From assembly GCF_020532665.2 (NCBI RefSeq), contig NZ_JAIWPG020000012.1, positions 1 through 64,000 of the forward strand: a DNA stretch of 64,000 nt. The letters are read 5' to 3'. Positions within the stretch are counted from its first letter, which is position 1. Each line of letters opens with the position of its first letter. This document shows, in pieces, positions 12,647-25,229 of this stretch. The DNA comes from Lelliottia sp. WAP21 (GTDB lineage Bacteria; Pseudomonadota; Gammaproteobacteria; Enterobacterales; Enterobacteriaceae). The translations under genes and the position numbers were made by a program. The notes beneath the pieces are model-generated. The model was not told where the DNA came from. It saw only the letters and a program-made list of their open reading frames with translations, and did no database searches.

Positions 12647-14413
12647 ATGAGACCGGCGGCAAAAACGCAAAAACCGAAACGTCAGGAAGAACAGGCCAAC
12701 TTTGTCAGTTGGCGTTTTGCGTTGCTTTGTGGCTGTATTCTACTGGCGCTGACGTTCCTGCTGGGCCGCGTGGCCTGGCTGCAGATTATTGCCCCTGACA
12801 TGCTGGTGCGCCAGGGGGACATGCGTTCCCTTCGCGTGCAGGAAGTCTCAACATCACGCGGCATGATCACCGACCGTTCAGGTCGTCCTTTAGCCGTCAG
12901 TGTTCCGGTAAAAGCGATCTGGGCCGATCCAAAAGAGTTACACGATGCCGGTGGCGTGACGCTCGATAACCGCTGGAAAGCGCTGGCTGATGCCCTGAAA
13001 ATGCCGCTTGACCAGATGGCGGCCCGCGTGAATGCCAACCCCAAAGGGCGCTTTATCTATCTGGCGCGTCAGGTTAACCCTGACATGGCCGACTACATCA
13101 AAAAATTAAAACTGCCGGGCATCCATCTGCGTGAAGAGTCGCGTCGATACTATCCGTCAGGCGAAGTCACTGCCCACCTCATTGGTTTCACCAACGTCGA
13201 TAGCCAGGGCATTGAAGGCGTTGAAAAAAGCTTCGATAAATGGCTCACCGGTCAGCCGGGCGAGCGCGTCGTGCGTAAAGACCGCTATGGCCGCGTCATC
13301 GAAGATATTTCGTCCACCGATAGCCAGGCGGCACACAACCTGGCGCTGAGCATTGATGAGCGCCTGCAGGCGTTAGTGTACCGTGAGCTCAATAATGCGG
13401 TGGCATTTAACAAAGCCGAATCCGGCAGCGCCGTGCTGGTGGACGTCAGCACCGGTGAAGTGCTGGCAATGGCAAACAGCCCCTCGTACAACCCAAACAA
13501 CCTGACCGGTACGCAAAAAGATGTCATGCGTAACCGTACTATTACCGACGTCTTTGAACCGGGCTCCACCGTGAAGCCGATGGTAGTGATGACGGCGCTG
13601 CAGCGCGGTATCGTTAATGAAAATACCGTGCTGAATACCATCCCTTACCGAATTAATGGCCACGAAATTAAAGACGTGGCGCGTTATAGCGAATTAACCC
13701 TGACCGGGGTTCTGCAGAAGTCGAGTAACGTCGGTGTGTCTAAGCTGGCGTTAGCGATGCCGTCCTCAGCGTTAGTAGAAACTTACTCTCGTTTTGGGCT
13801 TGGAAAGGCGACCAATTTGGGGTTGGTCGGAGAACGCAGTGGCTTATATCCTCAAAAACAACGGTGGTCTGACATAGAGAGGGCCACCTTCTCTTTCGGC
13901 TATGGGCTAATGGTAACGCCGTTACAGTTAGCGCGAGTCTATTCAACGATTGGTAGCTATGGCGTCTATCGCCCGCTCTCCATCACCAAAGTGGATCCCC
14001 CGGTTCCCGGCGAGCGTATCTTCCCGGAATCTACCGTGCGTACCGTGGTTCACATGATGGAAAGCGTTGCCCTGCCGGGCGGCGGTGGCGTGAAAGCGGC
14101 AATCAAAGGCTATCGTATTGCGATTAAAACCGGTACCGCAAAAAAAGTGGGTCCGGACGGTCGCTACATCAACAAATACATTGCCTATACCGCGGGCGTT
14201 GCCCCTGCGAGTAATCCGCGTTTTGCGCTGGTGGTCGTGATAAACGATCCACAGGCGGGTAAATACTACGGTGGCGCCGTCTCTGCGCCGGTGTTTGGTG
14301 CCATCATGGGCGGCGTTCTGCGTACCATGAACATTGAACCAGATGCGCTGGCGACGGGCGAGAAAAGTGAATTTGTAATTAATCAAGGTGAGGGATCAGG
14401 TGGCAGATCGTAA
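12647..14413 (+). CDS. ftsI: Peptidoglycan transpeptidase FtsI (PBP3)
   Basis: FtsI crosslinks septal peptidoglycan and is the target of aztreonam and many cephalosporins. The 588 residues show a short cytoplasmic tail, a transmembrane helix near residues 24-43, a pedestal domain, and the transpeptidase with catalytic serine in EPGSTVKPM (Ser307 by comparison with E. coli), SSN in QKSSNVG and the KTGTAKK box. The [11 protein letters not shown] stretch is wild-type, without the inserted tetrapeptides seen in some resistant strains. Its end overlaps murE by 14 bases. Confidence 0.98.
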   Translation: MRPAAKTQKPKRQEEQANFVSWRFALLCGCILLALTFLLGRVAWLQIIAPDMLVRQGDMRSLRVQEVSTSRGMITDRSGRPLAVSVPVKAIWADPKELHDAGGVTLDNRWKALADALKMPLDQMAARVNANPKGRFIYLARQVNPDMADYIKKLKLPGIHLREESRRYYPSGEVTAHLIGFTNVDSQGIEGVEKSFDKWLTGQPGERVVRKDRYGRVIEDISSTDSQAAHNLALSIDERLQALVYRELNNAVAFNKAESGSAVLVDVSTGEVLAMANSPSYNPNNLTGTQKDVMRNRTITDVFEPGSTVKPMVVMTALQRGIVNENTVLNTIPYRINGHEIKDVARYSELTLTGVLQKSSNVGVSKLALAMPSSALVETYSRFGLGKATNLGLVGERSGLYPQKQRWSDIERATFSFGYGLMVTPLQLARVYSTIGSYGVYRPLSITKVDPPVPGERIFPESTVRTVVHMMESVALPGGGGVKAAIKGYRIAIKTGTAKKVGPDGRYINKYIAYTAGVAPASNPRFALVVVINDPQAGKYYGGAVSAPVFGAIMGGVLRTMNIEPDALATGEKSEFVINQGEGSGGRS

Positions 14414-15887
14414 TTTGCGCGACCTTCTTGCTCCGTGGGTGCAATCGCTACCCGCGCGAGCGCTACGAGAGATGGTACTCGACAGCCGTGTGGCTGCGTC
14501 GGGCGATCTTTTTGTAGCAGTGGTCGGTCATCAGGCGGACGGGCGTCAATATATCCCGCAGGCGATTGCGCAAGGTGTAGCTGCCATTATTGCTGAGGCA
14601 AAAGATGTTGCAACCGATGGTGAAATCCGTGAATTGCACGGTGTACCGGTCATCTACCTCAGCCAGTTAAACGAACGCCTCTCCGCGCTGGCGGGGCGTT
14701 TTTATCACGAGCCCTCTGACCAGCTGCGTCTGGTTGGCGTGACGGGAACGAACGGTAAAACCACCACCACGCAGTTGATGGCGCAATGGGCGCAGCTGCT
14801 GGGTGAAACCGGTGCCGTAATGGGCACCGTCGGTAATGGTTTGCTGGGCAAAGTGAACCCGACGGAAAATACGACCGGGTCCGCAGTCGACGTACAGCAC
14901 GTGCTGGCAGGACTTGCGCAGCAGGGGGCGACCTTTGCCGCCATGGAAGTCTCTTCGCATGGTCTGGTGCAGCACCGCGTCGCCGCGCTGAAATTTGCTG
15001 CCTCTGTATTTACGAACCTGAGCCGCGATCATCTCGATTATCACGGGGATATGGAGCATTACGAAGCCGCAAAATGGCTGCTCTATTCCACGCACCATTG
15101 TGGTCAGGCCATTATCAATGCCGATGATGAAGTAGGACGCCGCTGGCTGGCGAAGCTGCCCGATGCGGTCGCCGTCTCGATGGAAGATCACATCAATCCG
15201 AACTGTCATGGCCGCTGGCTGAAGGCGACGGAGGTTCATTATCACGACAGTGGTGCGACCATCCGCTTTGATTCATCCTGGGGCGAAGGCGTTATCGAAA
15301 GCCGCCTGATGGGGGCATTTAACGTCAGCAATCTTCTGCTGGCGCTGGCGACGTTGCTGGCACTGGGCTATCCGCTGGCAGACCTGCTGAACACCGCCGC
15401 TCAGCTGCAACCCGTTTGCGGGCGTATGGAAGTGTTTAGCGCGCCGGGCAAACCGACGGTGGTGGTCGATTACGCCCATACCCCGGATGCGCTGGAAAAA
15501 GCGCTGCAGGCGGCGCGTCTGCACTGCACCGGTAAGCTGTGGTGTGTCTTTGGCTGCGGCGGCGATCGTGACAAAGGTAAACGCCCGTTAATGGGGGCGA
15601 TTGCTGAGCAGTTTGCCGATATTCCGGTCGTGACTGATGACAATCCCCGTACAGAAGAACCGCGCGCCATTATCAACGATATCCTTGCAGGTATGCTGGA
15701 TGCGGGGCGTGCTCGCGTGGTCGAAGGCCGCGCCGAAGCGGTCACCAATGCCATCATGCAGGCCAACGAGAACGATGTCGTGCTGCTCGCCGGCAAAGGC
15801 CATGAAGATTATCAGATTGTCGGCGCACGCCGTCTGGACTATTCAGACCGCGTGACCGCGGCCCGTCTGTTGGGAGTCGTGGCATGA
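14400..15887 (+). CDS. murE: UDP-MurNAc-tripeptide synthetase MurE
   Basis: MurE adds meso-diaminopimelate to UDP-MurNAc-L-Ala-D-Glu in the cytosol. I place the start at GTG 14400 ([13 protein letters not shown] after the initiator), preceded by GGTGAGGG, which yields 495 residues as in E. coli. An ATG four codons upstream is less likely. The ATP-binding loop [10 protein letters not shown], the substrate segment and the meso-DAP specificity motif DNPRTEEPR are present. It overlaps ftsI at its start and murF at its end. Confidence 0.97.
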   Translation: MADRNLRDLLAPWVQSLPARALREMVLDSRVAASGDLFVAVVGHQADGRQYIPQAIAQGVAAIIAEAKDVATDGEIRELHGVPVIYLSQLNERLSALAGRFYHEPSDQLRLVGVTGTNGKTTTTQLMAQWAQLLGETGAVMGTVGNGLLGKVNPTENTTGSAVDVQHVLAGLAQQGATFAAMEVSSHGLVQHRVAALKFAASVFTNLSRDHLDYHGDMEHYEAAKWLLYSTHHCGQAIINADDEVGRRWLAKLPDAVAVSMEDHINPNCHGRWLKATEVHYHDSGATIRFDSSWGEGVIESRLMGAFNVSNLLLALATLLALGYPLADLLNTAAQLQPVCGRMEVFSAPGKPTVVVDYAHTPDALEKALQAARLHCTGKLWCVFGCGGDRDKGKRPLMGAIAEQFADIPVVTDDNPRTEEPRAIINDILAGMLDAGRARVVEGRAEAVTNAIMQANENDVVLLAGKGHEDYQIVGARRLDYSDRVTAARLLGVVA

Positions 15888-17242
15888 TTAGCGTAACGCT
15901 GGATAAATTAGCCACTGTCTTAAACGGCGAGCTGTCGGGACAGGCGCTGACCATCGATGCCGTGACGACAGATACCCGTAAAATTACGCCGGGATGTCTG
16001 TTCGTGGCGCTGAAAGGCGAGCGATTCGATGCGCATGATTTCGCTGAACAGGCGAAAGAGGCAGGCGCGGGCGCACTGCTGGTAAGCCGTAAACTGGATG
16101 TCGACCTGCCGCAGGTGCGAGTGCAGGACACGCGTCTGGCGTTTGGCGAGCTGGCGGCCTGGGTTCGCCAACAGGTTCCTGCGCGCGTCGTGGCGCTAAC
16201 CGGCTCGTCTGGCAAAACGTCGGTGAAAGAGATGACGGCTGCCATCCTCGCACAGTGTGGCAATACGCTTTATACCGCAGGCAATCTTAATAACGACATC
16301 GGCGTTCCGATGACGTTGCTGCGTCTGACCACCGAACACGAGTATGCGGTGATCGAGCTGGGGGCTAATCATCAGGGCGAAATTGCCTGGACCGTCAGCC
16401 TGACGCGTCCGGAAGCCGCGCTGGTGAATAACCTGGCGGCTGCGCACCTGGAAGGTTTTGGATCGCTGGAAGGTGTGGCAAAAGCCAAAGGTGAAATTTA
16501 TACCGGCCTGCCGGATAACGGCATTGCCATTATGAATGCCGACAATAATGACTGGCTGAACTGGCAAAGCATCATTGGCGATCGCAAAACATGGCGTTTT
16601 TCGCCAAATTCGGCCAACAGTGATTTTACCGCGACCAATATCCATGTGACCTCTCACGGCACGGAATTTACGCTGCAAACCCCTACCGGCAGCGTGGATG
16701 TGCTGCTGCCGTTGCCTGGCCGTCACAACATCGCTAATGCGCTGGCCGCCGCCGCGCTGGCTTCGGCGGTGGGCGCCAGTCATGACGCCATAAAAGCCGG
16801 TCTTAAAAACCTGAAAGCGGTGCCCGGACGACTGTTCCCCATCCCGCTTGCAGAAAACAAACTGCTGCTGGATGACTCCTACAATGCCAACGTCGGTTCG
16901 ATGACGGCAGCGGTCCAGGTGCTGTCAGAGATGCCAGGCTACCGCGTGTTTGTCGTGGGGGATATGGCTGAACTGGGGGATGAAAGCGAAGCGTGCCACA
17001 TTCAGGTGGGCGAAGCGGCAAAAGCGTCCGGCATTGATTGCGTATTGAGCGTGGGCAACCTTAGCCAGCGCGTGAGCCAGGCGAGCGGGGCAGGCGAGCA
17101 TTATAACGACAAGGCCGCATTGATGACCCGTTTGAAAAAATTAGTGGCAGAACATCAAATTGTGACTGTTTTAGTGAAAGGTTCACGTAGTGCCGCCATG
17201 GAAGAGGTTGTGCACGCATTACAGGAGAACGGAACATGTTAG
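15884..17242 (+). CDS. murF: UDP-MurNAc-pentapeptide synthetase MurF
   Basis: MurF ligates D-alanyl-D-alanine to the UDP-MurNAc-tripeptide, finishing the cytoplasmic pentapeptide. The 452-residue protein is a three-domain Mur ligase with the ATP loop [13 protein letters not shown] and the middle-domain signature [14 protein letters not shown]. Its ATG lies in the murE stop region (ATGA overlap), and its stop overlaps the mraY start by seven bases. Confidence 0.97.
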   Translation: MISVTLDKLATVLNGELSGQALTIDAVTTDTRKITPGCLFVALKGERFDAHDFAEQAKEAGAGALLVSRKLDVDLPQVRVQDTRLAFGELAAWVRQQVPARVVALTGSSGKTSVKEMTAAILAQCGNTLYTAGNLNNDIGVPMTLLRLTTEHEYAVIELGANHQGEIAWTVSLTRPEAALVNNLAAAHLEGFGSLEGVAKAKGEIYTGLPDNGIAIMNADNNDWLNWQSIIGDRKTWRFSPNSANSDFTATNIHVTSHGTEFTLQTPTGSVDVLLPLPGRHNIANALAAAALASAVGASHDAIKAGLKNLKAVPGRLFPIPLAENKLLLDDSYNANVGSMTAAVQVLSEMPGYRVFVVGDMAELGDESEACHIQVGEAAKASGIDCVLSVGNLSQRVSQASGAGEHYNDKAALMTRLKKLVAEHQIVTVLVKGSRSAAMEEVVHALQENGTC

Positions 17243-18318
17243 TTTGGCTGGCCGAACATTTGGTCAAATATTATTCAGGCTTTAACGTCTTTTCCTACCT
17301 GACGTTTCGCGCCATCGTCAGCCTGCTGACTGCGCTGTTCATCTCCTTGTGGATGGGCCCGCGCATGATTGCCCGTCTGCAAAAGTTGTCTTTCGGTCAG
17401 GTCGTGCGTAACGACGGTCCGGAATCGCATTTCAGCAAGCGCGGCACGCCTACCATGGGCGGGATTATGATCCTGACCGCCATTGTGGTCTCTGTCCTGC
17501 TGTGGGCCTATCCCTCTAACCCGTATGTCTGGTGCGTACTGACGGTGCTGGTAGGTTACGGCATTATCGGTTTCGTCGACGACTACCGTAAAGTGGTGCG
17601 CAAGGATACCAAGGGGCTGATTGCCCGCTGGAAATACTTCTGGATGTCGGTTATCGCGCTGGGTGTCGCCTTCGCGCTCTATCTGGCAGGGAAAGACACC
17701 CCGGCTACCGAGCTGGTGGTGCCGTTCTTTAAAGATGTGATGCCGCAGCTTGGCCTGTTCTACATCCTGCTGGCCTACTTTGTCATTGTGGGTACGGGTA
17801 ACGCCGTTAACCTGACCGATGGTCTGGACGGCCTGGCGATTATGCCAACCGTCTTTGTTGCTGGGGGCTTTGCGCTGGTGGCATGGGCGACCGGTAACAT
17901 GAACTTTGCGAACTACCTGCACATTCCTTATCTGCGACATGCAGGGGAACTGGTGATCGTCTGTACGGCGATTGTCGGGGCGGGATTAGGCTTCCTGTGG
18001 TTTAACACCTATCCGGCGCAGGTCTTTATGGGCGACGTCGGTTCGCTGGCGCTGGGCGGCGCGCTGGGCATTATTGCCGTGCTGCTGCGTCAGGAATTCC
18101 TGCTGGTCATTATGGGCGGTGTGTTTGTCGTGGAAACCTTATCGGTGATTTTGCAGGTGGGGTCCTTCAAGCTGCGCGGTCAGCGTATTTTCCGCATGGC
18201 GCCTATTCATCACCATTATGAACTGAAAGGCTGGCCGGAACCGCGCGTCATTGTGCGCTTCTGGATTATTTCGCTGATGCTGGTGCTCATTGGCCTGGCA
18301 ACGCTGAAGGTACGTTAA
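17236..18318 (+). CDS. mraY: Phospho-MurNAc-pentapeptide translocase MraY
   Basis: MraY transfers phospho-MurNAc-pentapeptide to undecaprenyl phosphate, making lipid I in the inner membrane. The 360 residues form about ten transmembrane helices. Family motifs include [14 protein letters not shown] (the aspartate pair), [11 protein letters not shown] and the histidine-rich [23 protein letters not shown]. The gene sits between murF and murD with tight spacing (two bases to murD). Confidence 0.97.
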   Translation: MLVWLAEHLVKYYSGFNVFSYLTFRAIVSLLTALFISLWMGPRMIARLQKLSFGQVVRNDGPESHFSKRGTPTMGGIMILTAIVVSVLLWAYPSNPYVWCVLTVLVGYGIIGFVDDYRKVVRKDTKGLIARWKYFWMSVIALGVAFALYLAGKDTPATELVVPFFKDVMPQLGLFYILLAYFVIVGTGNAVNLTDGLDGLAIMPTVFVAGGFALVAWATGNMNFANYLHIPYLRHAGELVIVCTAIVGAGLGFLWFNTYPAQVFMGDVGSLALGGALGIIAVLLRQEFLLVIMGGVFVVETLSVILQVGSFKLRGQRIFRMAPIHHHYELKGWPEPRVIVRFWIISLMLVLIGLATLKVR

Positions 18319-18320
18319 TC

Positions 18321-19637
18321 ATGGCAGATTACCAGGGTAAAAAAGTCGTTATCATCGGGTTGGGCCTGACGGGCCTGTCCTGCGTGGACTTTTTCCTCGG
18401 GCGTGGCGTTACGCCTCGTGTGATGGATACACGTGTTTCCCCGCCGGGTCTGGACAAAGTGCCAGAGCAGGTTGAACGCCACCTTGGTGGTCTGAATGAT
18501 GACTGGCTGCTGGCAGCCGATCTGATTGTCGCCAGCCCCGGTATGGCGCTGGCGCATCCTTCCCTGAGCGCGGCAGCTGACGCCGGCGTTGAAATCGTCG
18601 GTGATATTGAGCTGTTCTGCCGTGAAGCGCAGGCACCTGTCATCGCGATTACCGGATCTAACGGTAAAAGCACCGTCACGACGCTGGTCGGCGAGATGGC
18701 GAAAGCGGCGGGCATGAACGTAGGTGTCGGCGGAAATATTGGCCTGCCTGCGCTGATGCTTCTCGATCCCACCCGCGATCTTTACGTGCTTGAGCTTTCC
18801 AGCTTCCAGCTGGAGACCACCTCCAGTCTGCAGGCAACGGCCGCCACGATCCTTAACGTGACGGAAGATCATATGGATCGCTATCCATTTGGTTTGCAGC
18901 AGTATCGGGCAGCGAAACTGCGCGTTTATGAGAATGCCAAAATTTGTGTGGTGAACGCTGATGATGCGCTGACCATGCCGGTGCGTGGTGCGGACGACCG
19001 CTGCGTGAGCTTTGGCATCAATATGGGTGACTATCATCTAAACCGTCAGCAAGGTGAAACCTGGCTGCGGGTGAAAGGCGAAAAAGTCCTTAACGTGAAA
19101 GAGATGAAACTTTCCGGCCAGCATAACTATACCAACGCGTTAGCCGCGCTGGCGCTGGCGGATGCGGCAGGTTTACCGCGCGCAACCAGCCTGAAAGCGC
19201 TGACCACCTTTACCGGCCTGGCGCATCGCTTCCAGCTGGCGCTGGAACATAACGGTGTACGCTGGATCAATGACTCAAAAGCGACCAACGTCGGCAGTAC
19301 TGAAGCCGCGCTCAACGGTTTGCATGTCGAAGGGACGCTCCATCTTCTGCTTGGCGGCGATGGAAAATCCGCGGACTTTTCTCCGCTGAAACCCTGGTTG
19401 TCGGGCGACACAATTCGTCTGTACTGTTTCGGTCGCGACGGCGCGGCGCTGGCGGCATTACGCCCTGAAGTTGCAACGCAAACTGACACGATGGAAGAGG
19501 CCATGCGGCTTATCGCTACGCGAATTCAACCCGGCGATATGGTGTTGCTTTCTCCGGCCTGTGCCAGCCTCGATCAGTTTAAAAATTTCGAACAGCGGGG
19601 TGATCTCTTTACCCGCCTGGCGAAGGAGTTAGGTTGA
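18321..19637 (+). CDS. murD: UDP-MurNAc-L-alanine:D-glutamate ligase MurD
   Basis: MurD adds D-glutamate to UDP-MurNAc-L-alanine. The 438 residues match the family. An N-terminal Rossmann-like UDP-binding domain ([18 protein letters not shown]) precedes the ATP loop [15 protein letters not shown] and the C-terminal domain with [11 protein letters not shown]. Its stop codon TGA overlaps the ftsW ATG by one base. It is part of the dcw cluster. Confidence 0.97.
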   Translation: MADYQGKKVVIIGLGLTGLSCVDFFLGRGVTPRVMDTRVSPPGLDKVPEQVERHLGGLNDDWLLAADLIVASPGMALAHPSLSAAADAGVEIVGDIELFCREAQAPVIAITGSNGKSTVTTLVGEMAKAAGMNVGVGGNIGLPALMLLDPTRDLYVLELSSFQLETTSSLQATAATILNVTEDHMDRYPFGLQQYRAAKLRVYENAKICVVNADDALTMPVRGADDRCVSFGINMGDYHLNRQQGETWLRVKGEKVLNVKEMKLSGQHNYTNALAALALADAAGLPRATSLKALTTFTGLAHRFQLALEHNGVRWINDSKATNVGSTEAALNGLHVEGTLHLLLGGDGKSADFSPLKPWLSGDTIRLYCFGRDGAALAALRPEVATQTDTMEEAMRLIATRIQPGDMVLLSPACASLDQFKNFEQRGDLFTRLAKELG

Positions 19638-20881
19638 TGCGTTTATCCTTCCCTCGCCTGAGAATGCCGCGCCTGCCAGGATTTGGCATCCTGGTGTGGC
19701 TGTTTGCGGCACTGAAAGGCTGGGTCATGGCGTCCCGGGATAAAGATTCCGATAGTCTGGTCATGTATGACCGCATGCTGTTCTGGCTTACGCTGGGGCT
19801 GGCGGCGGTCGGTTTTATTATGGTGACCTCCGCATCCATGCCTGTCGGACAACGCCTGGCGAACGATCCTTTCCTGTTTGCCAAGCGTGACGGTATTTAC
19901 ATTATTCTGGCCTTCTGCCTGGCGTTGATTACGCTGCGCCTGCCGATGGAGTTCTGGCAACGGCACAGTACCGCGATGCTTATCGCCTCGATCATCATGC
20001 TGTTAATTGTGCTGGTGGTGGGGAGCTCGGTTAACGGTGCATCACGCTGGATTGCCTTTGGTCCGCTGCGTATTCAGCCTGCCGAATTTACCAAGCTGTC
20101 GCTGTTTTGTTATCTCGCCAACTACCTGGTGCGAAAGGTCGATGAAGTGCGAAATAATCTGCGCGGCTTCTTAAAACCGATGGGCGTGATTCTGGTTCTG
20201 GCGGTGTTACTGCTGGCGCAGCCTGACCTCGGAACGGTGGTGGTGTTGTTCGTCACGACGCTTGCCATGCTGTTCCTTGCAGGTGCCAAACTCTGGCAGT
20301 TCATCGCCATCATCGGGATGGGGATATCCGCGGTTGTTCTGCTGATCCTTGCGGAACCTTATCGTATTCGACGGGTGACCTCTTTCTGGAACCCATGGGA
20401 AGATCCCTTTGGCAGCGGTTATCAGCTGACACAATCTTTAATGGCCTTTGGGCGCGGTGAAGTTTGGGGTCAGGGACTGGGGAATTCTGTCCAAAAACTG
20501 GAGTACCTGCCCGAGGCACATACCGACTTTATCTTCTCCATCATTGGGGAAGAACTGGGTTATATCGGTGTGGTATTAGCGCTTTTAATGGTATTCTTCG
20601 TCGCTTTCCGTGCCATGTCTATTGGTCGAAAAGCGCTTGAAATCGATCACCGCTTCTCAGGTTTTCTCGCCTGTTCAATTGGTATCTGGTTTAGTTTTCA
20701 GGCATTAGTGAACGTCGGGGCCGCAGCGGGGATGCTGCCGACTAAAGGTCTGACGTTGCCTTTGATCAGTTATGGTGGTTCGAGTCTGCTGATTATGTCG
20801 ACTGCCATCATGTTTTTGTTACGCATAGATTATGAAACGCGTCTGGAAAAAGCCCAGGCGTTTACACGAGGTTCTCGATGA
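19637..20881 (+). CDS. ftsW: Septal peptidoglycan polymerase FtsW
   Basis: FtsW is the SEDS-family glycosyltransferase that polymerises septal peptidoglycan together with FtsI. I start it at ATG 19637, sharing one base with the murD stop; a TTG codon upstream is also in frame. This gives 414 residues as in E. coli. About ten transmembrane helices are visible. SEDS motifs include AQPDLGT, the loop [20 protein letters not shown], and the C-terminal [13 protein letters not shown]. Its stop overlaps the murG ATG (ATGA). Confidence 0.97.
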   Translation: MRLSFPRLRMPRLPGFGILVWLFAALKGWVMASRDKDSDSLVMYDRMLFWLTLGLAAVGFIMVTSASMPVGQRLANDPFLFAKRDGIYIILAFCLALITLRLPMEFWQRHSTAMLIASIIMLLIVLVVGSSVNGASRWIAFGPLRIQPAEFTKLSLFCYLANYLVRKVDEVRNNLRGFLKPMGVILVLAVLLLAQPDLGTVVVLFVTTLAMLFLAGAKLWQFIAIIGMGISAVVLLILAEPYRIRRVTSFWNPWEDPFGSGYQLTQSLMAFGRGEVWGQGLGNSVQKLEYLPEAHTDFIFSIIGEELGYIGVVLALLMVFFVAFRAMSIGRKALEIDHRFSGFLACSIGIWFSFQALVNVGAAAGMLPTKGLTLPLISYGGSSLLIMSTAIMFLLRIDYETRLEKAQAFTRGSR

Positions 20882-21942
20882 ATCAACCGAAGCGGTTAAT
20901 GGTGATGGCGGGGGGGACCGGTGGGCATGTGTTCCCCGGGCTTGCGGTTGCGCACCATTTAATGGACCAGGGCTGGCAGGTACGCTGGCTTGGAACCGCC
21001 GATCGCATGGAAGCCGATTTAGTGCCAAAACACGGCATTGAAATCGACTTTATTCGTATTTCCGGCCTGCGCGGCAAAGGCCTTAAGGCATTGCTGCTGG
21101 CGCCTGTACGCATATTTAACGCCTGGCGACAGGCCCGCGCCATCATGAAACGCTTCAGGCCTGATGCCGTTTTAGGGATGGGGGGGTATGTGTCAGGTCC
21201 GGGCGGTCTGGCGGCATGGTCGCTGGGGATTCCGGTCATACTGCATGAGCAAAACGGCATTGCCGGTTTAACGAACAAATGGCTGGCGAAGATTGCCACC
21301 AAAGTGATGCAGGCTTTTCCTGGGGCTTTTCCGACCGCTGATGTTGTCGGTAACCCGGTACGCGTCGACGTACTGGCGCTGCCGTTGCCGCAGCAACGCC
21401 TGGCAGGGCGTGACGGGCCGGTGCGTATACTGGTCGTGGGCGGCTCTCAGGGGGCGCGCATTCTGAACCTGACGCTTCCGCAGGTGGCGGCGAAACTGGG
21501 CGAGGCGGTGACTATCTGGCATCAGAGTGGAAAGGGTGCGCAGCAAACCGTTGAGCAGGCTTATGTCGATGCGGGCCAGCCGCAGCATAAGGTCACCGAG
21601 TTCATTGACGATATGGCTGCCGCCTATGCCTGGGCCGATGTGGTTGTGTGTCGCTCCGGGGCACTTACGGTCAGCGAGATTGCAGCAGCCGGTTTGCCCG
21701 CTATCTTCGTGCCTTTCCAGCACAAAGACAGACAGCAGTACTGGAACGCGTTACCCCTTGAAAAAGCGGGCGCCGCGAAGATCTTTGAACAGCCGCACTT
21801 TACCGCTGAGGCGGTCGCCAACACCCTGGCGGGCTGGAATCGAGAAACATTGCTGGAGATGGCCGAGCGCGCACGTGCCGCCGCCATTCCGGATGCGACC
21901 GAACGGGTAGCAAATGAAGTAAGCCTGGCTGCAAAGGCTTAA
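20878..21942 (+). CDS. murG: Lipid II synthase MurG
   Basis: MurG is a GT-B glycosyltransferase on the inner face of the membrane that adds GlcNAc to lipid I. The 354 residues contain the N-terminal glycine loop [18 protein letters not shown], a second G-loop [15 protein letters not shown] and the donor-binding segment [13 protein letters not shown]-terminal motifs [20 protein letters not shown] and [13 protein letters not shown] bind UDP-GlcNAc. It is coupled to ftsW by an ATGA overlap; 58 bases separate it from murC. Confidence 0.97.
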   Translation: MNQPKRLMVMAGGTGGHVFPGLAVAHHLMDQGWQVRWLGTADRMEADLVPKHGIEIDFIRISGLRGKGLKALLLAPVRIFNAWRQARAIMKRFRPDAVLGMGGYVSGPGGLAAWSLGIPVILHEQNGIAGLTNKWLAKIATKVMQAFPGAFPTADVVGNPVRVDVLALPLPQQRLAGRDGPVRILVVGGSQGARILNLTLPQVAAKLGEAVTIWHQSGKGAQQTVEQAYVDAGQPQHKVTEFIDDMAAAYAWADVVVCRSGALTVSEIAAAGLPAIFVPFQHKDRQQYWNALPLEKAGAAKIFEQPHFTAEAVANTLAGWNRETLLEMAERARAAAIPDATERVANEVSLAAKA

Positions 21943-22000
21943 CCCTTGTAACGCCTTTTGCGTTGCACGAATTTTAAGAAGTATCGATGGCGGTTAGAGA

Positions 22001-23476
22001 ATGAATACACAACAACTGGCAAAACTGCGTTCAATCGTGCCCGAGATGCGTCGCGTCCGGCACATCCACTTTGTTGGCATCGGTGGTGCTGGCATGGGCG
22101 GTATTGCCGAAGTTTTAGCGAATGAGGGCTATCAGATTAGCGGGTCCGATCTGGCGCCTAACCCTGTTACGCAGCAGTTGGCGTCGCTTGGGGCGACCCT
22201 CTATTTTAACCATCGCCCGGAAAACGTGCGCGATGCGAGTGTTGTTGTGGTCTCCAGCGCCATCTCTGCCGATAACCCTGAAATCGTCGCTGCGCATGAA
22301 GCGCGTATCCCGGTCATCCGCCGTGCAGAGATGCTGGCAGAACTGATGCGTTTTCGTCACGGTATCGCCGTGGCCGGTACGCACGGTAAAACGACCACCA
22401 CCGCAATGGTCTCCAGCATTTATGCGGAAGCGGGTCTCGATCCGACGTTCGTTAACGGTGGCCTGGTCAAGGCCGCGGGCGTGCATGCGCGCCTGGGGCA
22501 CAGCCGCTATCTGATTGCCGAAGCGGATGAGAGCGATGCATCGTTCCTGCACCTGCAGCCGATGGTCGCCATTGTGACCAATATCGAAGCTGACCATATG
22601 GATACCTACCAGGGCGACTTCGAAAACTTAAAACAGACCTTTATTAACTTCCTGCACAACCTGCCGTTCTATGGCCGTGCGGTGATGTGTGTTGACGATC
22701 CGGTTATTCGCGAGCTTTTACCGCGGGTTGGGCGTCAAATCACGACTTACGGTTTTAGCGAAGACGCCGATGTTCGTGTGGAAGAGTACAAACAATCTGG
22801 TGCTCAGGGGCACTTTACTCTGGCGCGTCATGACAAACCTTTACTGCAGGTTACGCTGAATGCGCCCGGCCGCCACAATGCCTTAAATGCGGCGGCGGCT
22901 GTCGCGGTGGCGACGGAAGAGGGTATCGATGACGATGCCATTCTGCGCGCGCTGGAAAGCTTCCAGGGCACCGGGCGTCGTTTCGATTTCCTCGGTGAGT
23001 ATCCGCTGGAGCCGGTGAACGGCAAGTCCGGCACCGCAATGCTGGTGGATGACTACGGTCATCATCCGACCGAAGTTGATGCGACCATCAAAGCCGCGCG
23101 CGCTGGCTGGCCGGATAAGAATCTGGTGATGATCTTCCAGCCGCACCGTTACACCCGTACGCGCGATCTGTACGACGATTTTGCGAACGTGCTTTCACAG
23201 GTGGATACGCTGTTGATGCTGGACGTTTATTCTGCGGGTGAAAATCCGATTCCAGGCGCTGACAGCCGTTCTCTGTGTCGTACTATTCGTGGACGCGGTA
23301 AGATTGACCCTATTTTGGTGCCAGATCCTGCACAAGTCGCCGAAATGCTGGCCCCCGTACTGACGGGGAACGATTTAATTCTGATTCAGGGTGCGGGAAA
23401 TATCGGCAAAATCGCGCGTAACTTATCTGAAATCAAACTCAAGCCGCAAACCGCTGGGGATGAACGTCATGGCTGA
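22001..23476 (+). CDS. murC: UDP-MurNAc:L-alanine ligase MurC
   Basis: MurC adds the first residue, L-alanine, to UDP-MurNAc. The 491-residue protein has the N-terminal nucleotide-binding signature [19 protein letters not shown], the ATP loop [13 protein letters not shown] and the C-terminal [14 protein letters not shown]. The ddlB start lies inside its last codons (eight-base overlap), so translation is coupled. Confidence 0.97.
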   Translation: MNTQQLAKLRSIVPEMRRVRHIHFVGIGGAGMGGIAEVLANEGYQISGSDLAPNPVTQQLASLGATLYFNHRPENVRDASVVVVSSAISADNPEIVAAHEARIPVIRRAEMLAELMRFRHGIAVAGTHGKTTTTAMVSSIYAEAGLDPTFVNGGLVKAAGVHARLGHSRYLIAEADESDASFLHLQPMVAIVTNIEADHMDTYQGDFENLKQTFINFLHNLPFYGRAVMCVDDPVIRELLPRVGRQITTYGFSEDADVRVEEYKQSGAQGHFTLARHDKPLLQVTLNAPGRHNALNAAAAVAVATEEGIDDDAILRALESFQGTGRRFDFLGEYPLEPVNGKSGTAMLVDDYGHHPTEVDATIKAARAGWPDKNLVMIFQPHRYTRTRDLYDDFANVLSQVDTLLMLDVYSAGENPIPGADSRSLCRTIRGRGKIDPILVPDPAQVAEMLAPVLTGNDLILIQGAGNIGKIARNLSEIKLKPQTAGDERHG

Positions 23477-24389
23477 TAAAATCGCCGTCCTGTCAGGCGG
23501 AACCTCTGCTGAGCGCGACGTTTCACTGAATTCAGGGGCCGCTGTACTGGCAGGCTTGCGCGAAGGTGGCGTTGATGCGCATCTGGTCGATCCGAAAGAC
23601 GTGGACGTTACCCGTCTGAAAGAGATGGGCTTTGATAAGGTCTTTATTGCGCTCCATGGTCGTGGCGGTGAAGACGGCACGCTTCAGGGTCTGCTCGATC
23701 TGATTGGCATGCCTTACACCGGTAGCGGCGTGATGGCGTCAGCGATTTCCATGGATAAACTGCGCAGCAAATTGCTGTGGCAAGGCGCGGGCTTGCCCGT
23801 TGCCCCTTGGGTTGCCTTGACCCGTCGTGAATTTGAAATGGGCCTCAATGACGACGTTAATTCGCGCATTGCCGGGCTGGGTTTACCCCTTATTGTAAAG
23901 CCCAGCCGCGAAGGCTCCAGTGTCGGAATGTCCAAAGTCACAGAAGCCGCGAATTTACCGCAGGCGTTAGCATTGGCATTTCAACATGATGAAGAAGTTT
24001 TAATAGAGAAATGGCTCAGCGGGCCGGAATTTACCGTCGCGATGCTCGGAGAAGAAATATTACCCTCTATTCGCATCCAACCCGCTGGAACCTTCTATGA
24101 TTATGAGGCGAAGTATCTCTCTGATGAGACGCAATATTTCTGCCCAAGTGGTCTGGAAGATGACCAGGAAGCCCAATTGCAGACGTTAGTATTAAAAGCC
24201 TGGGCTGTTTTAGGTTGTCGCGGCTGGGGTCGCATTGATGTTATGCAGGATAGCGACAAGCAATTTTATTTGCTGGAAGCCAATACTTCTCCGGGAATGA
24301 CCAGCCATAGCCTTGTGCCAATGGCGGGGCGTCAGGCCGGAATGAGCTTCTCGCAACTGGTTGTCCGCATTCTGGACCAGGCGGGCTGA
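23469..24389 (+). CDS. ddlB: D-alanine--D-alanine ligase B
   Basis: DdlB joins two D-alanines for the MurF step. It is an ATP-grasp enzyme and the target of D-cycloserine. I chose ATG 23469 ([21 protein letters not shown]), giving 306 residues as in E. coli; longer in-frame starts lie deep inside murC. Motifs include [37 protein letters not shown] and the C-terminal [15 protein letters not shown]. The ftsQ ATG follows its stop by one base. Confidence 0.96.
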   Translation: MADKIAVLSGGTSAERDVSLNSGAAVLAGLREGGVDAHLVDPKDVDVTRLKEMGFDKVFIALHGRGGEDGTLQGLLDLIGMPYTGSGVMASAISMDKLRSKLLWQGAGLPVAPWVALTRREFEMGLNDDVNSRIAGLGLPLIVKPSREGSSVGMSKVTEAANLPQALALAFQHDEEVLIEKWLSGPEFTVAMLGEEILPSIRIQPAGTFYDYEAKYLSDETQYFCPSGLEDDQEAQLQTLVLKAWAVLGCRGWGRIDVMQDSDKQFYLLEANTSPGMTSHSLVPMAGRQAGMSFSQLVVRILDQAG

Positions 24390-24390
24390 T

Positions 24391-25227
24391 ATGTCTCAGG
24401 CTGCATTGAACACGCGCAACCGTGATGACGAGGAAGAATACAGTTCTTCGGGTCGGAGTAATGGAACGCGTCTTGCAGGGATACTTTTCCTGCTGGGCGT
24501 ACTGTGCACCGTGTTTATCAGTGGCTGGATGGTGCTGGGCTGGATGGAAGATGCGCAACGTTTACCCCTGTCTAAGCTGGTGGTAACCGGTGAGCGCCAT
24601 TACACCCGCAACGATGATATTCGCCAGTCAATACTGGCTCTGGGGTCACCAGGCACCTTTATGACCCAGGATGTCAACATCATCCAGAGCCAGATTGAAC
24701 GACTGCCCTGGATTAAACAGGCCAGCGTCAGAAAGCAATGGCCTGATGAATTGAAGATTCATCTGGTTGAATATGTGCCCATTGCGCGTTGGAATGATCA
24801 GCACATGGTTGATGCTAACGGAAATGCCTTTAGCGTCCCGGCCGATCGTGTCAGCAAGCAGAATTTACCCCTGTTATCCGGGCCGGAAGGCAGTGAAAAC
24901 GAAGTCCTGCAGGCGTTCCGCGAGATGGGACAGGTGCTGGCGAAAGACAGGTTTACATTAAAAGATGCTGCAATGACGGCTCGCCGCTCATGGCAATTGA
25001 CGTTAACGAATGGCATTAAGCTGAATCTGGGGCGCGGTGACACGATGAAGCGTCTGGCGCGTTTTGTAGAACTTTACCCTGTTCTACAACAGCAGGCGCA
25101 GGCCGAAGGCAAACAGATAAGCTACGTTGATTTGCGCTATGACTCAGGCGCCGCAGTCGGCTGGGTACCGGCTCCGGTTGAGGAACCTAATCAGCAACAG
25201 AATCAGGCACAGGTACAGGCAGAATAA
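24391..25227 (+). CDS. ftsQ: Cell division protein FtsQ
   Basis: FtsQ is a bitopic membrane protein that bridges early and late divisome proteins through FtsB and FtsL. I start it at ATG 24391 ([10 protein letters not shown]), giving 278 residues; an upstream in-frame ATG at 24361 is inside ddlB. It has a short acidic cytoplasmic tail, a transmembrane helix near residues 25-48, a POTRA domain ([20 protein letters not shown]) and a beta domain. The C-terminal tail is glutamine-rich and slightly longer than in E. coli. Confidence 0.96.
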   Translation: MSQAALNTRNRDDEEEYSSSGRSNGTRLAGILFLLGVLCTVFISGWMVLGWMEDAQRLPLSKLVVTGERHYTRNDDIRQSILALGSPGTFMTQDVNIIQSQIERLPWIKQASVRKQWPDELKIHLVEYVPIARWNDQHMVDANGNAFSVPADRVSKQNLPLLSGPEGSENEVLQAFREMGQVLAKDRFTLKDAAMTARRSWQLTLTNGIKLNLGRGDTMKRLARFVELYPVLQQQAQAEGKQISYVDLRYDSGAAVGWVPAPVEEPNQQQNQAQVQAE

Positions 25228-25229
25228 CA